A DNA stretch of 64,000 nucleotides from Ideonella dechloratans (GCF_021049305.1 NZ_CP088081.1:2604001-2668000); one strand, 5' to 3'; counted from the stretch's first letter, positions 23,949-38,824 are shown. Notes: generated by a model not told the origin, from the sequence alone. Translations and numbers: made by a program.

Positions 23949-23980
23949 TTATCGATGATTTTCTCAATCAAGACAACAAC

Positions 23981-25324
23981 TTAGCATTCCCCACGGGCAG
24001 CCGCAGCCAAGGTCTCCGCGGCATGGCGGGCCTGTGACTCTTCCCGTGCCTCGACCATCACCCGCAGCACCGGTTCGGTGCCCGAGGCCCGGATCAGCAC
24101 CCGCCCCAGGCGCCCCAACTCGGCCGTGACCTGCCGGGTGAGCTCGCTCAAGCGGGCATTCTGGCGCCAGTCCTCCCCCTCCTTCAGGCGCACATTGATC
24201 ATCACCTGCGGATACAGCGTCACCCCCTCCAGCAGTGCCCGCAGGCCGCGCCCGCTGCGCTGGGTGGCCTGGAGCACCTGCAGGGCACTGACGATGCCAT
24301 CGCCCGTGCTGTGACGGTCCAGCGCCAGCAGATGGCCGGAACTCTCGCCGCCCAGCAACCAGTGGCGGGCGGCCAGCTCCTCCAGCACGTAACGGTCACC
24401 CACCTTGGCCCGCACCAGTTCGATGCCCTGCTCTGCCAGGGCCACCTCGACTGCCATGTTGGTCATCAGCGTGCCGACCACGCCCGGCACGGCCTCACCC
24501 TGGGCCTTGCGGTCCATGGCCATGACGTAGAGCAGTTCGTCGCCGTTGAAGAGCCGCCCCTCGTTGTCCACCAGTTGCAGGCGGTCGGCGTCGCCGTCCA
24601 GTGCAATGCCGTAATTGGCACCCTGCTCCTTCACGGCAGCCACCAGCGCCGCGGGCGAAGTCGCCCCCACGCCGGCGTTGATGTTCATGCCGTTGGGAGT
24701 CACCCCGATCGAGGTCACCTCGCCCCCCAACTCGTGGAACACCGCCGGCGCCACCTGGTAGGCGGCGCCATGGGCAGCATCGATGACGAATTTGAGGCCC
24801 TTGAGATTCAGTTCCCCACTGACCGTGCTCTTGCAGAACTCGACGTAGCGCCCCTGCGCATCGTCCAGCCGGCGCGCCCGGCCCAAGCGGGCCGAGTCCA
24901 CCCAGGCCGGGGGCTCTTCCAGAGCCTGCTCCACCGATTCTTCCCAGGCGTCGGGCAGTTTCTCCCCCTTGGCACTGAAGAACTTGATGCCGTTGTCGGG
25001 AAAGGCGTTGTGCGAGGCGCTGATCACCACTCCCAGGTCCAGCCGCAGGGCCCGGGTGAGGTAAGCCACCCCCGGCGTGGGCAGGGGGCCGGTCAGCAAC
25101 ACGTTGACCCCCGCCGAGGCGAAACCGGCTTCCAGGGCCGACTCCAGCATGTAACCCGAAATGCGGGTGTCCTTGCCGATCAGGACCGTCGGGCGCCGGC
25201 CCTTGGCCGTGCGCTGCAGGACCTGTCCCACCGCATGCCCCAGCCGGAGGGCGAAGTCCGGCGTGATCGGGAACTGGCCCACGGTGCCACGGATGCCATC
25301 GGTGCCGAAATACTGTCGTGCCAT
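23981..25324 (-). CDS. glmM: phosphoglucosamine mutase
   Basis: This 447-residue enzyme converts glucosamine 6-phosphate to glucosamine 1-phosphate for peptidoglycan and lipopolysaccharide precursors. It opens with the family start [15 protein letters not shown]. The phosphoserine loop is [12 protein letters not shown] (Ser104), the metal loop DGDADRL, and the sugar-binding segment GGESSGHL. The phosphate-binding [12 protein letters not shown] lies near the C-terminus. The ATG at 25324 is chosen; a long frame running further upstream is spurious. It follows folP by 29 bases in the conserved rlmE-ftsH-folP-glmM order. Confidence 0.98.
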   Translation of the reverse strand: MARQYFGTDGIRGTVGQFPITPDFALRLGHAVGQVLQRTAKGRRPTVLIGKDTRISGYMLESALEAGFASAGVNVLLTGPLPTPGVAYLTRALRLDLGVVISASHNAFPDNGIKFFSAKGEKLPDAWEESVEQALEEPPAWVDSARLGRARRLDDAQGRYVEFCKSTVSGELNLKGLKFVIDAAHGAAYQVAPAVFHELGGEVTSIGVTPNGMNINAGVGATSPAALVAAVKEQGANYGIALDGDADRLQLVDNEGRLFNGDELLYVMAMDRKAQGEAVPGVVGTLMTNMAVEVALAEQGIELVRAKVGDRYVLEELAARHWLLGGESSGHLLALDRHSTGDGIVSALQVLQATQRSGRGLRALLEGVTLYPQVMINVRLKEGEDWRQNARLSELTRQVTAELGRLGRVLIRASGTEPVLRVMVEAREESQARHAAETLAAAARGEC

Positions 25325-25353
25325 ATCGGTTCGTCGTTGTCTTTGTCCAAATC

Positions 25354-26190
25354 TCAGACGGCTTTGCACAGGCCCGCGGCCTGCCACACCTTGAGGGCAT
25401 CCACCGTGGCCGCCACGTCGTGCACGCGCACGATGCGTGCGCCCAGGGTCACGGCCGCCAGAGCGGCAGCCACGCTGGCGGCCTGGCGCTGGTGCACCGG
25501 ACGGCCGGTGAGTTGCCCCAGCGTGCGCTTGCGTGACCAGCCCGCCAGCAGGGGCCGCCCCAGCGCCAGCAGACGCCGCTGCTCGCGCAGCAAGGTGAGG
25601 TTGTGTTCGTCCGTCTTGCCAAAGCCGTAGCCCGGGTCCAGCACCACCCGCTCTGCCGCCACCCCGGCAGCGACCAGATCGGCCAGCCGTCGTGCCAGGT
25701 CTGCCTGCACCTCGACCGTGACATCCGCATAGTGGGGCGCCTGTTGCATGGTGGCGGGTTCGCCCTGGCGGTGCATCAGACAGACCCCTGCCTGCGGCGT
25801 CTGCCGAACCGCGTCCAGCGCCCCCGGCCGGTCCAGCGAGCGCACATCGTTGATGATGTCGGCACCGGCGGCCAGCACCTCGGCCATCACTTCCGGCTGG
25901 CTGGTGTCGACCGAGACCGGCACTCCCAGGCCCACGGCGTGACGCACCACGGGCAACACCCGGGCCAGCTCCTCCCGCCAATCGGGGGCCACCGAGCCCG
26001 GTCGGGTCGACTCGCCCCCGATGTCCAGGATGTCCACACCCTCGGCCACCAGGGCGTCACACCGTGCGCAAGCGTCTTCCGGTCGGTAGAACTGGCCGCC
26101 ATCGGAAAAAGAGTCCGGGGTGGCGTTGACGATGCCCATCACATGGGGACGGGTGAGATCGATGCGAAAGCGGGCGGTCTGCCAGAACAT
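25354..26190 (-). CDS. folP: dihydropteroate synthase
   Basis: This is a 278-residue TIM-barrel enzyme that joins p-aminobenzoate to hydroxymethyl-dihydropterin pyrophosphate in folate synthesis. It is the target of sulfonamides. Family motifs are [40 protein letters not shown] and LDPGYGFGK. It lies between ftsH and glmM, as in E. coli. Confidence 0.97.
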   Translation of the reverse strand: MFWQTARFRIDLTRPHVMGIVNATPDSFSDGGQFYRPEDACARCDALVAEGVDILDIGGESTRPGSVAPDWREELARVLPVVRHAVGLGVPVSVDTSQPEVMAEVLAAGADIINDVRSLDRPGALDAVRQTPQAGVCLMHRQGEPATMQQAPHYADVTVEVQADLARRLADLVAAGVAAERVVLDPGYGFGKTDEHNLTLLREQRRLLALGRPLLAGWSRKRTLGQLTGRPVHQRQAASVAAALAAVTLGARIVRVHDVAATVDALKVWQAAGLCKAV

Positions 26191-26207
26191 GACGGAGCAG
26201 AAACAGG

Positions 26208-26231
26208 CAACGGGGCCCGCAGGCCCCGTTG
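26208..26231 (-). terminator. GC-rich hairpin between ftsH and folP
   Basis: A ten-pair stem CAACGGGGCC / GGCCCCGTTG has a four-base loop. No proper T-run follows, so it may be a weak or partial terminator or an mRNA-stabilising hairpin between ftsH and folP. Confidence 0.5.
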
Positions 26232-26250
26232 GTGGTGAAAGGATTCGGCC

Positions 26251-28155
<1,905 letters not shown>

Positions 28156-28321
28156 CGCGGCTCCTTCAGAAAATCCATTGCACGCTGCCGCCCGTCATGT
28201 CGTCCGGCACGGTTCTCTCACCGTAGATGGGGTCGATTCTAGTCCGTTCAAGAGCCTGACCCTCTTGACCAAAGGCCATCCTCCGTGCTTATTCGACAGA
28301 GCAAAACCCTCGGGTACCCAC

Positions 28322-28996
28322 TCAAGTGCGTTTCAGACCCAAGCCCACCAGAAAGGTTTCGGCCGATTTGTCGCGGGACGACTTGGGCTTGTGCGCCTTG
28401 ACCACACGAAACGTCTGGCGGAACAACTGCACCAAGGGATCGTACCCCCCACCGTGAAACACCTTGGCCACCAGGGCTCCTTCGGGGCGCAGATGCTGGC
28501 GGGCGAAATCGACCGCCAGTTCGACCAGATGCTCGATGCGGGCCGCATCGGCACTGGCGATGCCCGAGAGGTTGGGGGCCATGTCCGAGACAACCAAGTC
28601 CACCGGGCGCCCGGCCAGGGCGTCTTCCAGCTGCTTCAGGACCTGGTCCTCGCGAAAGTCACCCTGGATGAAGGTCACGCCCTCGATCGGCTCGAAATCC
28701 AGCAGGTCCAGCGCGATGATGGTGCCGTCCAGTTCGCCCACCGCCGCCCCCCCGGCCCCGGCGTGCTTGGGGGCAAAACGGCGGCGCAGGTACTGGCTCC
28801 AGGCCCCTGGCGCCGCCCCCAGGTCCACCACCACCTGGCCCGGCCGCACCAGATGAAAGGCCTCATCCAGTTCCTTGAGCTTGTAGGCGGCCCGGGCCCG
28901 GAAGCCCTCCTTCTGTGCCAGGCGCACATAGGGATCCGTGACATGGTCATGCAGCCAGGCCTTGTTGACCTTCTTGCTCTTGGTTTGTGTCTTCAT
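28322..28996 (-). CDS. rlmE: 23S rRNA (uridine2552-2'-O)-methyltransferase
   Basis: This is a 224-residue RrmJ/FtsJ-type methyltransferase. It has the AdoMet fold motif [15 protein letters not shown], the catalytic-tetrad Lys in [11 protein letters not shown], Asp in [11 protein letters not shown] and Lys in LVAKVFHGG. It methylates U2552 in the A-loop during 50S maturation. Divergent from yhbY by only 20 bases, as in E. coli. There is no leader space, so its promoter must overlap the yhbY start. Confidence 0.97.
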   Translation of the reverse strand: MKTQTKSKKVNKAWLHDHVTDPYVRLAQKEGFRARAAYKLKELDEAFHLVRPGQVVVDLGAAPGAWSQYLRRRFAPKHAGAGGAAVGELDGTIIALDLLDFEPIEGVTFIQGDFREDQVLKQLEDALAGRPVDLVVSDMAPNLSGIASADAARIEHLVELAVDFARQHLRPEGALVAKVFHGGGYDPLVQLFRQTFRVVKAHKPKSSRDKSAETFLVGLGLKRT

Positions 28997-29003
28997 GTTG
29001 AAG

Positions 29004-29011
29004 GGATAATA
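29004..29011. promoter_or_regulatory. overlapping -10-like elements between rlmE and yhbY
   Basis: The plus strand reads GGATAATA, giving GATAAT towards yhbY. The minus strand reads TATTAT towards rlmE. With only 20 bases between the two start codons, either transcript from here would be nearly leaderless. The -35 regions are weak in both directions. Confidence 0.35.
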
Positions 29012-29016
29012 CGAGG

Positions 29017-29496
29017 ATGCCTGCGATTCAACTGACGCCCGCGGACCGCAAGGAAAAGCGCGGCGAAGCCCATCACCTCGACCCGGTCGTCATGATCGGT
29101 GCCGACGGACTCACCCCTGCCATCGTCAAGGAAACCGATGCCGCCCTGAAGGCCCACGGCCTGATCAAGGTGCGGGTCTTTTCCGACGATCGCACGGCCC
29201 GCGAAGCCATGCTGACCCAGCTGGCCGAGGAACTCAATGCCGCCCCCGTGCAGCACATCGGCAAGCTGCTGGTGCTGTGGCGGCCGCTGCCGGTCAAGCA
29301 GGCCGCGGAACGCGAGGACCGCATGCCCGGCCCCCGCACGGTCAAGCTGGTCAGCTTCCCGAAGAATGGCACCGGTCGCCCGACCATCAAGAAGGTCCAG
29401 GTGTTCGGCAACGAACGCGTGACCGCCGGGGGCAGCATCAAGCGGGTGAAGAAGCGCACCGTCAGCAGCAAGAAGCGCGCACAGAGCCAGGACTGA
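29017..29496 (+). CDS. yhbY: YhbY family RNA-binding (CRM domain) protein
   Basis: This is a 159-residue protein. The CRM domain (about 3-100) shows [29 protein letters not shown] and the GxxG-like [14 protein letters not shown] proteins bind pre-50S ribosomal RNA and assist assembly. It is longer than E. coli YhbY (97 residues) because of a basic C-terminal tail, [17 protein letters not shown], which could add RNA affinity. GAGG directly precedes the ATG. It is divergent from rlmE and ends at a strong terminator. Confidence 0.92.
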   Translation: MPAIQLTPADRKEKRGEAHHLDPVVMIGADGLTPAIVKETDAALKAHGLIKVRVFSDDRTAREAMLTQLAEELNAAPVQHIGKLLVLWRPLPVKQAAEREDRMPGPRTVKLVSFPKNGTGRPTIKKVQVFGNERVTAGGSIKRVKKRTVSSKKRAQSQD

Positions 29497-29516
29497 TCTC
29501 TGGATTGAGAACCGCG

Positions 29517-29538
29517 AGGGGCCTGTCGGCCCCTTTTT
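29517..29538 (+). terminator. intrinsic terminator after yhbY
   Basis: An AGGGGCC / GGCCCCT stem with a TGTC loop is followed by TTTTT. Confidence 0.88.
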
Positions 29539-29549
29539 CATGCCTGAAC

Positions 29550-30002
29550 TCAGCGCTGGGGGGCCAACGACCCGACACGCCAGGCCATGACCAGCACCAG
29601 CAGGATCTTCAGCCCGAACAGGCCGAAGCTCAGCCCGTGCAGCTGACCGAAGCTCAGCGCACCCTGCCCCTGCCGGGCCAGTTCCATCATCGGCTGCAGC
29701 ACGTAATAGCCCAGCACCGTGCAGGCCAGCGTGCCCAGCGCCAGCCCCATGTCCAGGCTGAACTGGCTGCCCAGCCCCCGCACCGCCCGGGCCAGGGCGC
29801 TGCGGCGGGCCGCCAGCAGCAGCACCATGCCCAGCAGCAGGCTCAACGGGGCCTCACGGGCAAAGATGTGCCCCACCACCTGCCCGGCGGCCGCCTTGTC
29901 CAGCACCGCAAAGGGCGCCGGGGTGGCCAGCCCGGCCACGCACAGCAGCACACCCGCCCACAGGGCCGGCAGCAGGGCCAGGATGCGGGCCACCGGCGTC
30001 AC
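29550..30002 (-). CDS. DUF4149 membrane protein
   Basis: This 150-residue protein has four hydrophobic helices (about 5-25, 50-68, 80-102 and 125-145) and belongs to the DUF4149 family. It is often found beside greA and yhbY in Betaproteobacteria. It starts within the last four bases of greA (GTGA or ATGA-type overlap), so the two are probably translated together. The function is unknown; a role tied to transcription or stress is only guilt by association. Confidence 0.8.
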   Translation of the reverse strand: MTPVARILALLPALWAGVLLCVAGLATPAPFAVLDKAAAGQVVGHIFAREAPLSLLLGMVLLLAARRSALARAVRGLGSQFSLDMGLALGTLACTVLGYYVLQPMMELARQGQGALSFGQLHGLSFGLFGLKILLVLVMAWRVGSLAPQR

Positions 30003-30475
30003 AGGTAGCGGACCCCGACGATCTCGTAATGGCGCACGCCGCCCGGGGCATGCACCTCGGCGACGTCACCGGCTTCCTTGCCGATCAGGGCACGGGCGAT
30101 GGGCGAGCTGATCGAGATCAGGCCCAGCTTCAGATCGGCCTCGTCGTCACCGACGATCTGGTAGGTGACGGCGGCACCGGAGTCCTCATCCTCCAGGTCC
30201 ACGGTCGAGCCGAACACGACCCGCCCGCCCGCGTCCAGCGACGAGGGGTCGATGACCTGGGCGGCCGCCAACTTGCCCTCGATCTCGAGGATGCGGCCTT
30301 CGATGAAGCCTTGCTTGTCCTTGGCGGCCTCGTACTCGGCGTTTTCGGACAGGTCGCCTTGCGCACGGGCTTCGGCAATGGCCTGGATCACGGCCTGGCG
30401 CTCGACGGTCTTGAGCCGCTGAAGCTCTTCCTTGAGCTTCTCCGCGCCGCGCTTGGTCAGGGGAATGGTAGCCAT
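29999..30475 (-). CDS. greA: transcription elongation factor GreA
   Basis: This 158-residue factor has an N-terminal coiled coil (1-75) with the acidic tip [17 protein letters not shown], and a C-terminal FKBP-like domain (about 80-158) with [18 protein letters not shown]. It enters the RNA polymerase channel and stimulates cleavage of backtracked transcripts. Its promoter may lie in the 133-base gap after carB, where TAGAAT is seen at 30559-30564. It overlaps the DUF4149 gene by four bases. Confidence 0.98.
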   Translation of the reverse strand: MATIPLTKRGAEKLKEELQRLKTVERQAVIQAIAEARAQGDLSENAEYEAAKDKQGFIEGRILEIEGKLAAAQVIDPSSLDAGGRVVFGSTVDLEDEDSGAAVTYQIVGDDEADLKLGLISISSPIARALIGKEAGDVAEVHAPGGVRHYEIVGVRYL

Positions 30476-30570
30476 CCTGGCACTCCTTGGCAGACAAAAC
30501 GAATCCGCCGCGGCGCGGGCCAGGAGGCAACGCGCGAGCGGCGGATTACTGAGGGGAAATTCTAGACCAC

Positions 30571-30594
30571 AACCCGCCCGGGCCCGGGCGGGTT
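30571..30594. terminator. perfect 24-base GC palindrome between carB and greA
   Basis: The arms are AACCCGCCCGGG and its exact complement, with no separate loop. Read from carB it gives a very stable hairpin, though no T-run follows. It may stop or stabilise the carB transcript before greA. Confidence 0.6.
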
Positions 30595-30608
30595 TGTCAC
30601 AGGCTGGC

Positions 30609-33869
<3,261 letters not shown>

Positions 33870-33892
33870 GGCTTGTCAGGTCGGGTCGGGCC

Positions 33893-34540
33893 TCAACCGA
33901 GGCTGGCGGTGGCGAGCTTGGCGCCAAAGCCGAGGAACAGGGTGCCCACGCTGCCGCGGGTGAGGCTGGCGACGCGGCGATGCGAACGGAAGGCTGCCGC
34001 CAGGCGGGCACCGACCAGGATGAGCGCCGTCAGGTAGAGGACGCTGAAGAATTGCAGGATCACGCCCAGCGCCAGGAAGGTCAGGGCCTGGTGCGGGTAG
34101 GCGGGATCGACGAACTGCAGGAAGAAGGACAGGTAGAACAGGATGGCCTTGGGGTTGAGCAGGCTGATGACCAGGGCGCGGCTGAAGGGGTGGTCGGGCT
34201 GGGCAGCCTCGTCCTCCGCGTCTGCCTTCGGCCGCAACGCGGAAACCAGCAACTGCAGCCCGATCCAGCACAGATAGGCGGCACCGACCGACTTGATGAC
34301 CCAGAACAGGGTCGGCGCGGCCTTCAGCAAGGTGGCCGCCCCGGCGATGGTCAGGCCCATCAGCACCCAATCGCCCAGGAACACGCCCGCCGCGCCGGCA
34401 GCCCCCGCGCGCACGCCGCGCCGGGTGGCCACGGACAGCACATAGAGCGAATTCGGCCCCGGCAGCAGCACGATGAAGATCACGCCGAGCACGTAGGTCA
34501 GGGGGTCGGTGATGCCGAACATGGTCGTCTGTCCTGACAC
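33893..34540 (-). CDS. LysE/LeuE family amino-acid exporter
   Basis: This is a 215-residue protein with six hydrophobic helices and the family signature around LLPGPNSLYVLSVATRRG, plus LLNPKAILFYLSFFLQF. The closest type is the LeuE branch, which exports leucine and other neutral amino acids. It sits inside the carbamoyl-phosphate synthase operon, 34 bases after carA and 23 before carB. Co-expression is likely, and export of arginine- or pyrimidine-related compounds is a guess. MFGITDPL (residue 7) is an alternative start. Confidence 0.85.
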   Translation of the reverse strand: MSGQTTMFGITDPLTYVLGVIFIVLLPGPNSLYVLSVATRRGVRAGAAGAAGVFLGDWVLMGLTIAGAATLLKAAPTLFWVIKSVGAAYLCWIGLQLLVSALRPKADAEDEAAQPDHPFSRALVISLLNPKAILFYLSFFLQFVDPAYPHQALTFLALGVILQFFSVLYLTALILVGARLAAAFRSHRRVASLTRGSVGTLFLGFGAKLATASLG

Positions 34541-34574
34541 CCCGGGCCGCGTGGCGGCCGGGAGCGCACTCTCC

Positions 34575-35747
34575 TTAGGCGGTCTTCTGCTCCATCAGGC
34601 CGATGAAGCGGTCGAACAGGTAGCCGATGTCATGCGGCCCGGGCGAGGCCTCCGGGTGGCCCTGGAAGCAGAACGCGGGCTTGTCGGTGCGGGCCAGGCC
34701 CTGCAGCGTGCCGTCAAACAGGCTCACATGGGTGGGGCGCAGGTTCGCGGGCAGCGAGTCGGCATCCACCGCGAAGCCGTGGTTCTGACTGGTGATCGAC
34801 ACGCGGCCGCTGTCCAGGTCCTTGACCGGATGGTTGGCGCCGTGGTGGCCGAACTTCATCTTGAAGGTCTTGGCCCCGGAGGCCAGGGCCATGATCTGGT
34901 GACCCAGGCAGATGCCGAAAGTGGGCACGCCAGACTCGATCAGTTCGCGGGCTGCGGCGATGGCGTAGTCGCAGGGTTCCGGATCGCCGGGGCCGTTGGA
35001 CAGGAAGACGCCGTCGGGCTGGTGCTTGAGCACCTCGGCGGCCGGCGTCTGGGCCGGCACCACGGTGACACGGCAGCCGCGCTCGGCCAGCATGCGCAGG
35101 ATGTTGCGCTTGACACCGAAGTCATAGGCCACCACGTGGAAGCGCGGCTGGGTCTGGGTGCCGTAGCCGGGCTTGCCATCCTCGCCCGCCAGGCGCCACT
35201 CGGTCTCGGTCCACTCGAAAGGCGCGGTGGCGCTCACCACCTTGGCCAGATCCTGACCAGCCATGCTGGGCGCGGCCTTGGCGCGGGCGATGGCCTCGTC
35301 GATGTCGGCCTGGGAGACCGCATGACCGGCCGCAAAGGTCATGATGCAGCCGTTCTGGGCACCGGTGGTGCGCAGCACGCGGGTCAGACGGCGGGTGTCG
35401 ATGTCGGCGATGGCCACCGTGCCCTCGGCAGCCAGATACTCCGGCAGCGAGCGCGTGGCGCGGAAGTTGGACAGTCGGACCGGGAGGTCCTTGATGATCA
35501 GGCCAGCGGCATGGACTTTGGGCGCCTCGATATCCTCGTCGTTGACGCCGTAGTTGCCGATGTGCGGATACGTGAGGGTCACGATCTGCCGGCAATAGCT
35601 CGGGTCGGTGAGAATTTCCTGGTAGCCGGTGATCGCGGTGTTGAACACCACCTCACCCACTGTGTGACCGGCTGCGCCGATCGAGGTGCCGGAAAAGACC
35701 GTGCCGTCTGCGAGTGCAAGGATTGCGGGGGGCAGGACGGGCAGCAA
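34575..35747 (-). CDS. carA: carbamoyl-phosphate synthase small chain
   Basis: This glutamine amidotransferase subunit supplies ammonia to CarB. The class I glutaminase site is FGICLGHQ, with the catalytic His in GHPEASPGP. The N-terminal domain carries [21 protein letters not shown]. The frame is open to 35822, but TTG at 35747 gives [18 protein letters not shown], the usual N-terminus in Burkholderiales, and GGAG lies seven bases upstream. That yields 390 residues, near the norm. A TACAAT about 150 bases upstream may be the promoter. Confidence 0.95.
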   Translation of the reverse strand: MLPVLPPAILALADGTVFSGTSIGAAGHTVGEVVFNTAITGYQEILTDPSYCRQIVTLTYPHIGNYGVNDEDIEAPKVHAAGLIIKDLPVRLSNFRATRSLPEYLAAEGTVAIADIDTRRLTRVLRTTGAQNGCIMTFAAGHAVSQADIDEAIARAKAAPSMAGQDLAKVVSATAPFEWTETEWRLAGEDGKPGYGTQTQPRFHVVAYDFGVKRNILRMLAERGCRVTVVPAQTPAAEVLKHQPDGVFLSNGPGDPEPCDYAIAAARELIESGVPTFGICLGHQIMALASGAKTFKMKFGHHGANHPVKDLDSGRVSITSQNHGFAVDADSLPANLRPTHVSLFDGTLQGLARTDKPAFCFQGHPEASPGPHDIGYLFDRFIGLMEQKTA

Positions 35748-35896
35748 GGGAACACTCCGGTTTTCGCGCACCCAGCCCGTGACCTGAACCGCACGACGGG
35801 CCCTCCGAGGTCCGGAGAACACGGGTGCCGGGCTCGGCGAGGACAGATCGGAAACGGAGTTTCGCTGGGTGGCTTTGTTTTAGGGTAAACCTGTCT

Positions 35897-35902
35897 ATTG
35901 TA
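35897..35902 (-). promoter_or_regulatory. candidate -10 element for carA
   Basis: TACAAT, in GGGCTACAATAGACAGG on the minus strand, lies about 150 bases upstream of the carA start. A TTGCTC upstream is 21 bases away, which is too far for a standard -35. Confidence 0.4.
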
Positions 35903-35959
35903 GCCCATCCCCCTCGTTCAGGGGAGCAAGCCACCTCCGAGACACCGGGAATCAGGCAC

Positions 35960-35989
35960 AAAAAAAAGGGCGCGAGAAACCTCGCGCCC
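35960..35989 (-). terminator. intrinsic terminator after the metalloprotease gene
   Basis: A nine-pair stem GGGCGCGAG / CTCGCGCCC with loop GTTT or AAAC is followed, on the minus strand, by a run of eight T. It separates the metalloprotease operon from carA. Confidence 0.92.
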
Positions 35990-36038
35990 CTTGCCTTGTG
36001 CTCTGCAAGCCCGCTCCATCGCTGGAGCGGGCGCAGGT

Positions 36039-37490
36039 TCACCAGCCGATGTCCTGCAGCAGCGGCAGGGTCAGGTCCTTGGGCGGCGTCACCCGGTAGA
36101 CCGGCAGGTCGCTGTTGATCGCGGGCTCCATCAGCAGGTTGCGGAAGGCGATGGTGTCATAGTGAGACACCGACGAGCCGGACTGATAGGGGTTGGGCGT
36201 GTACAGCAGCGCGCGACCCTGGGCATCGGCGCCTGCATACTGGTCCTTGTTGACATGCAGGATGCCCTTGACGTTGTCGCTCAGCCGCATGTCGCCCATC
36301 AGGACCGCCTTCAGCTTGGCGCCATCGTCCAGGGTGATGCGCACCGAGGGGATGGTGATGGAGGCATCCGTGCCGCTCATGCCGGCCGGCGGCCCGCCAG
36401 CGGTGTTGTCCGCCACGATCACCCCCACGGCACCGGCGTCCTGGGCGTTCTTCACCTTGATGGTGAAGGCGCAGGAACCGCGATCCACCAGCGCGATGCG
36501 CCCCGCCACCAGGGTGGCGTTGTCACCCGTCAGCGGATTGCAGGCCAGACCCGTCTTGCCATCCGCCTGATCGATCACCCGGCCGATGGGCGCCTTCACA
36601 CGGGTGGCCAGCGTGGGCCCGAAGCTTGCCGCCCCCACCAGATAGGCGCCGACAAGGTCCGGGTTCTCGGTGGACTTCACCAGCAGCTCGGGGGTCCCCT
36701 TCTTGAGCACTTCGGGCACGGCCGCCGTCACATTGGCTCCCACCCAGACCAGATTGCGGGCGTTGATGGCAGACGCCTTCCGCTCGGCATCGGTCATCTC
36801 CAGCCAGGTCTTGCCGGTGGTGTTGTCATACATCCACCGTTCCCATTGCGCCGGATAGGCATTCACGCCATCGCTGATGCGCGCCCCGCTGCTGCCGCTG
36901 GTCAGCGCCTGGAAGCCCAGACCATGCCCCACCTCGTGCATCAGCACGACGGCGAAGTTGATGGTGTTGGCGGGCGCGTTGCCGTCCAGACCCAGGTAGA
37001 AGCTGGTGCCATCCAGGCACCCGGTCTGACCGAGATTGACGTTGAAGTGGGAGTTGATCTCGGGTTCGGTGCCTTCGTCCAGATCCGCGCCCGCCAAGGT
37101 GTTGGCCAGTGCGGCGGAGTACCAGGTGCCCGGGTAGGGGGCGTTCGGAAAATCGCGCCAGACGCTGTTGGCACCGGCCGAGCCCAGCGTGGCGCTGGTG
37201 GCCGTGCAACTCAGCGCCGGCCAGTCGGCATTGATCAGGATGTCCGGCCCGCCTTCGGGCAGGTGCTTGGCCCACTTCTTGGCCACGTTGAGATAGACGT
37301 TCATGCGCTGCGCGCCCAACGTCGTTCCCTCGTTGCCGCCCACCGGCGCCACCGGCGTCGCGTCATTGAAACCCACACCCGGCGGGTCCGCATTGACGAT
37401 CTTGATCTTGACGGCCTGCGCGCTGAAGGCGCAGCCCAGGCTCAGGCCCAGCAGGGCCAGTGCACGCTTGTGCTTGAACGACTTATTCAA
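36039..37490 (-). CDS. secreted zinc metalloprotease with PA domain
   Basis: The 483-residue product has a signal peptide ending near SAQAVKI. The zinc motif HEVGHGLGF covers residues 185-193, with His185, Glu186 and His189. A protease-associated (PA) domain covers about 300-400, with AGRIALVDRGSCAF and DAGAVGVIVADN. The C-terminal stretch ends in TLPLLQDIGW, typical of this secreted group. The position for a metzincin third ligand holds no His or Asp, so the third ligand is elsewhere. The TTG at 37490 is chosen because GGGAGG precedes it and no ATG fits before the signal peptide. It overlaps the upstream small secreted gene by eight bases. Confidence 0.75.
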   Translation of the reverse strand: MNKSFKHKRALALLGLSLGCAFSAQAVKIKIVNADPPGVGFNDATPVAPVGGNEGTTLGAQRMNVYLNVAKKWAKHLPEGGPDILINADWPALSCTATSATLGSAGANSVWRDFPNAPYPGTWYSAALANTLAGADLDEGTEPEINSHFNVNLGQTGCLDGTSFYLGLDGNAPANTINFAVVLMHEVGHGLGFQALTSGSSGARISDGVNAYPAQWERWMYDNTTGKTWLEMTDAERKASAINARNLVWVGANVTAAVPEVLKKGTPELLVKSTENPDLVGAYLVGAASFGPTLATRVKAPIGRVIDQADGKTGLACNPLTGDNATLVAGRIALVDRGSCAFTIKVKNAQDAGAVGVIVADNTAGGPPAGMSGTDASITIPSVRITLDDGAKLKAVLMGDMRLSDNVKGILHVNKDQYAGADAQGRALLYTPNPYQSGSSVSHYDTIAFRNLLMEPAINSDLPVYRVTPPKDLTLPLLQDIGW

Positions 37491-37866
37491 CGTCTGCCTC
37501 CCGCTGCTGCGCCTGGCTCGTCGGCATGGCCATCGGGGCTTCATCGCCCTCGACACACTCTTCGACCAGATGCCCCCGCGCATCCTTGGCCACCCGCATG
37601 CTCGAGAGGTGCTCGGCCCCCAGGGTCACGCCCCTGGCGGCTGGCGCCCTCAGCGAGCGCAGCGATTTGCCACCCGCAGCGCGCAGGGCCGCCGTCCCCA
37701 CCGGGGTCGCGCCCAGCACCTTGGCCTCATCGGGCGTCACGGCACGCCACTGACCCGTGACCGGATCCTTGGCCACCCGCATGCCCTCGGCCTCCCCCTG
37801 GGCGGCAGCCGCTGCGCAAAGCACCAGCAGGCAAGCCGCCAGCAAGGGCTTGCGCACCGCCAACAA
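37483..37866 (-). CDS. small secreted protein coupled to the metalloprotease
   Basis: This is an unrecognised protein of about 127 residues with a signal peptide (PLLAACLLVLCAAAAAQG). The mature part contains two copies of MRVAKD, at the start (MRVAKDPVTGQWRAVTP) and near the end (SSMRVAKDARGHLVEE), so it may be an internal repeat. It overlaps the metalloprotease start by eight bases. Only TTG or GTG starts are in frame here, and they lie 19 or more bases from a strong GGAGG (37886-37890). The site that GGAGG fits best is an ACG at 37878. Partner, propeptide-like or inhibitor roles are speculation. Confidence 0.6.
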   Translation of the reverse strand: MLAVRKPLLAACLLVLCAAAAAQGEAEGMRVAKDPVTGQWRAVTPDEAKVLGATPVGTAALRAAGGKSLRSLRAPAARGVTLGAEHLSSMRVAKDARGHLVEECVEGDEAPMAMPTSQAQQREADVE

Positions 37867-38128
37867 TTGAACTGACGTTCAGACTCCTCCTTGTAACGAC
37901 AGCGTCACCGGACCAGTCTAGGAGCCGCCCTGAGCGGCCTCAATGCCATCCCCCTTTGGTTTCGCGCTCACGTTTTAGGGGGAAACACGTCATCTTCCGG
38001 GGATACCCTGACCACCCGAACAAAGGCAGCTTCGACGGCCCCGCGCCACAGAGGAACTAAACTGCAACAGCGGGGTCCACCCCACACGGTCGGTTTCGAC
38101 CTGTTTCCACTCAACCATCGGAGGTTTC

Positions 38129-38824
38129 ATGAACGAAAGCCTGCAAACCTATACCGGCTATGCCGGCACAGGCTCGCTGGCGTCGCAGCGCCAGCGGGTG
38201 TTGCGGAACACCTATTGGCTGCTGGCGGCGTCGCTGGTTCCCACGGTCCTGGGCGCCTGGATCGGCGTGGAGACCGGCATCTTCACCGCCATGTCACCGG
38301 TGATGAGCTTGGTGGTGTTCATGGTGGGCGCCTTCGGCCTGATGTTCGCCATCGAAAAGACCAAGAACAGCGCGGCGGGTGTCGGCTTCCTGCTGGCCTT
38401 CACCTTCTTCATGGGCCTGATGCTGTCCCGGCTGCTGGCCTTCGTGCTCGGCTTCTCGAACGGCGCCACGTTGATCATGACCGCCTTCGGCGGCACCGCC
38501 CTGGTCTTCCTGGGCATGGCCACCCTGGCCAGCACCATCAAGCGCGACCTGTCCGGCATGGGCAAGTTCCTGATGGTCGGCGCGCTGATCATCCTGGCCG
38601 CGGGCATCATCAACGTGTTCCTGCAGTCCAGCGCGCTGATGCTGACGCTGTCGGTGCTGTGCATCGCCGTGTTCTCGGCCTTCATGGTCTTCGACATCAA
38701 GCGCGTCATCGACGGCGGCGAGACCAACTACATCACCGCCACCCTGGCCATCTACCTGGATCTGTACAACATCTTCCAGAACCTGCTGATGCTGCTGGGC
38801 GTCTTCGGCGGCGACCGGGAATGA
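38129..38824 (+). CDS. Bax inhibitor-1/YccA family membrane protein
   Basis: This 231-residue protein has seven hydrophobic helices. It ends in the family segment VFDIKRVIDGGETNYITATLAIYLDLYNIFQNLLMLLG, which carries the conserved acidic residues of the BI-1 channel. E. coli YccA modulates FtsH, whose gene is elsewhere in this window, and BsYetJ is a calcium leak channel. Either role here is by family only. GGAGG precedes the ATG. The gene is monocistronic and ends at a strong terminator. Confidence 0.92.
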   Translation: MNESLQTYTGYAGTGSLASQRQRVLRNTYWLLAASLVPTVLGAWIGVETGIFTAMSPVMSLVVFMVGAFGLMFAIEKTKNSAAGVGFLLAFTFFMGLMLSRLLAFVLGFSNGATLIMTAFGGTALVFLGMATLASTIKRDLSGMGKFLMVGALIILAAGIINVFLQSSALMLTLSVLCIAVFSAFMVFDIKRVIDGGETNYITATLAIYLDLYNIFQNLLMLLGVFGGDRE

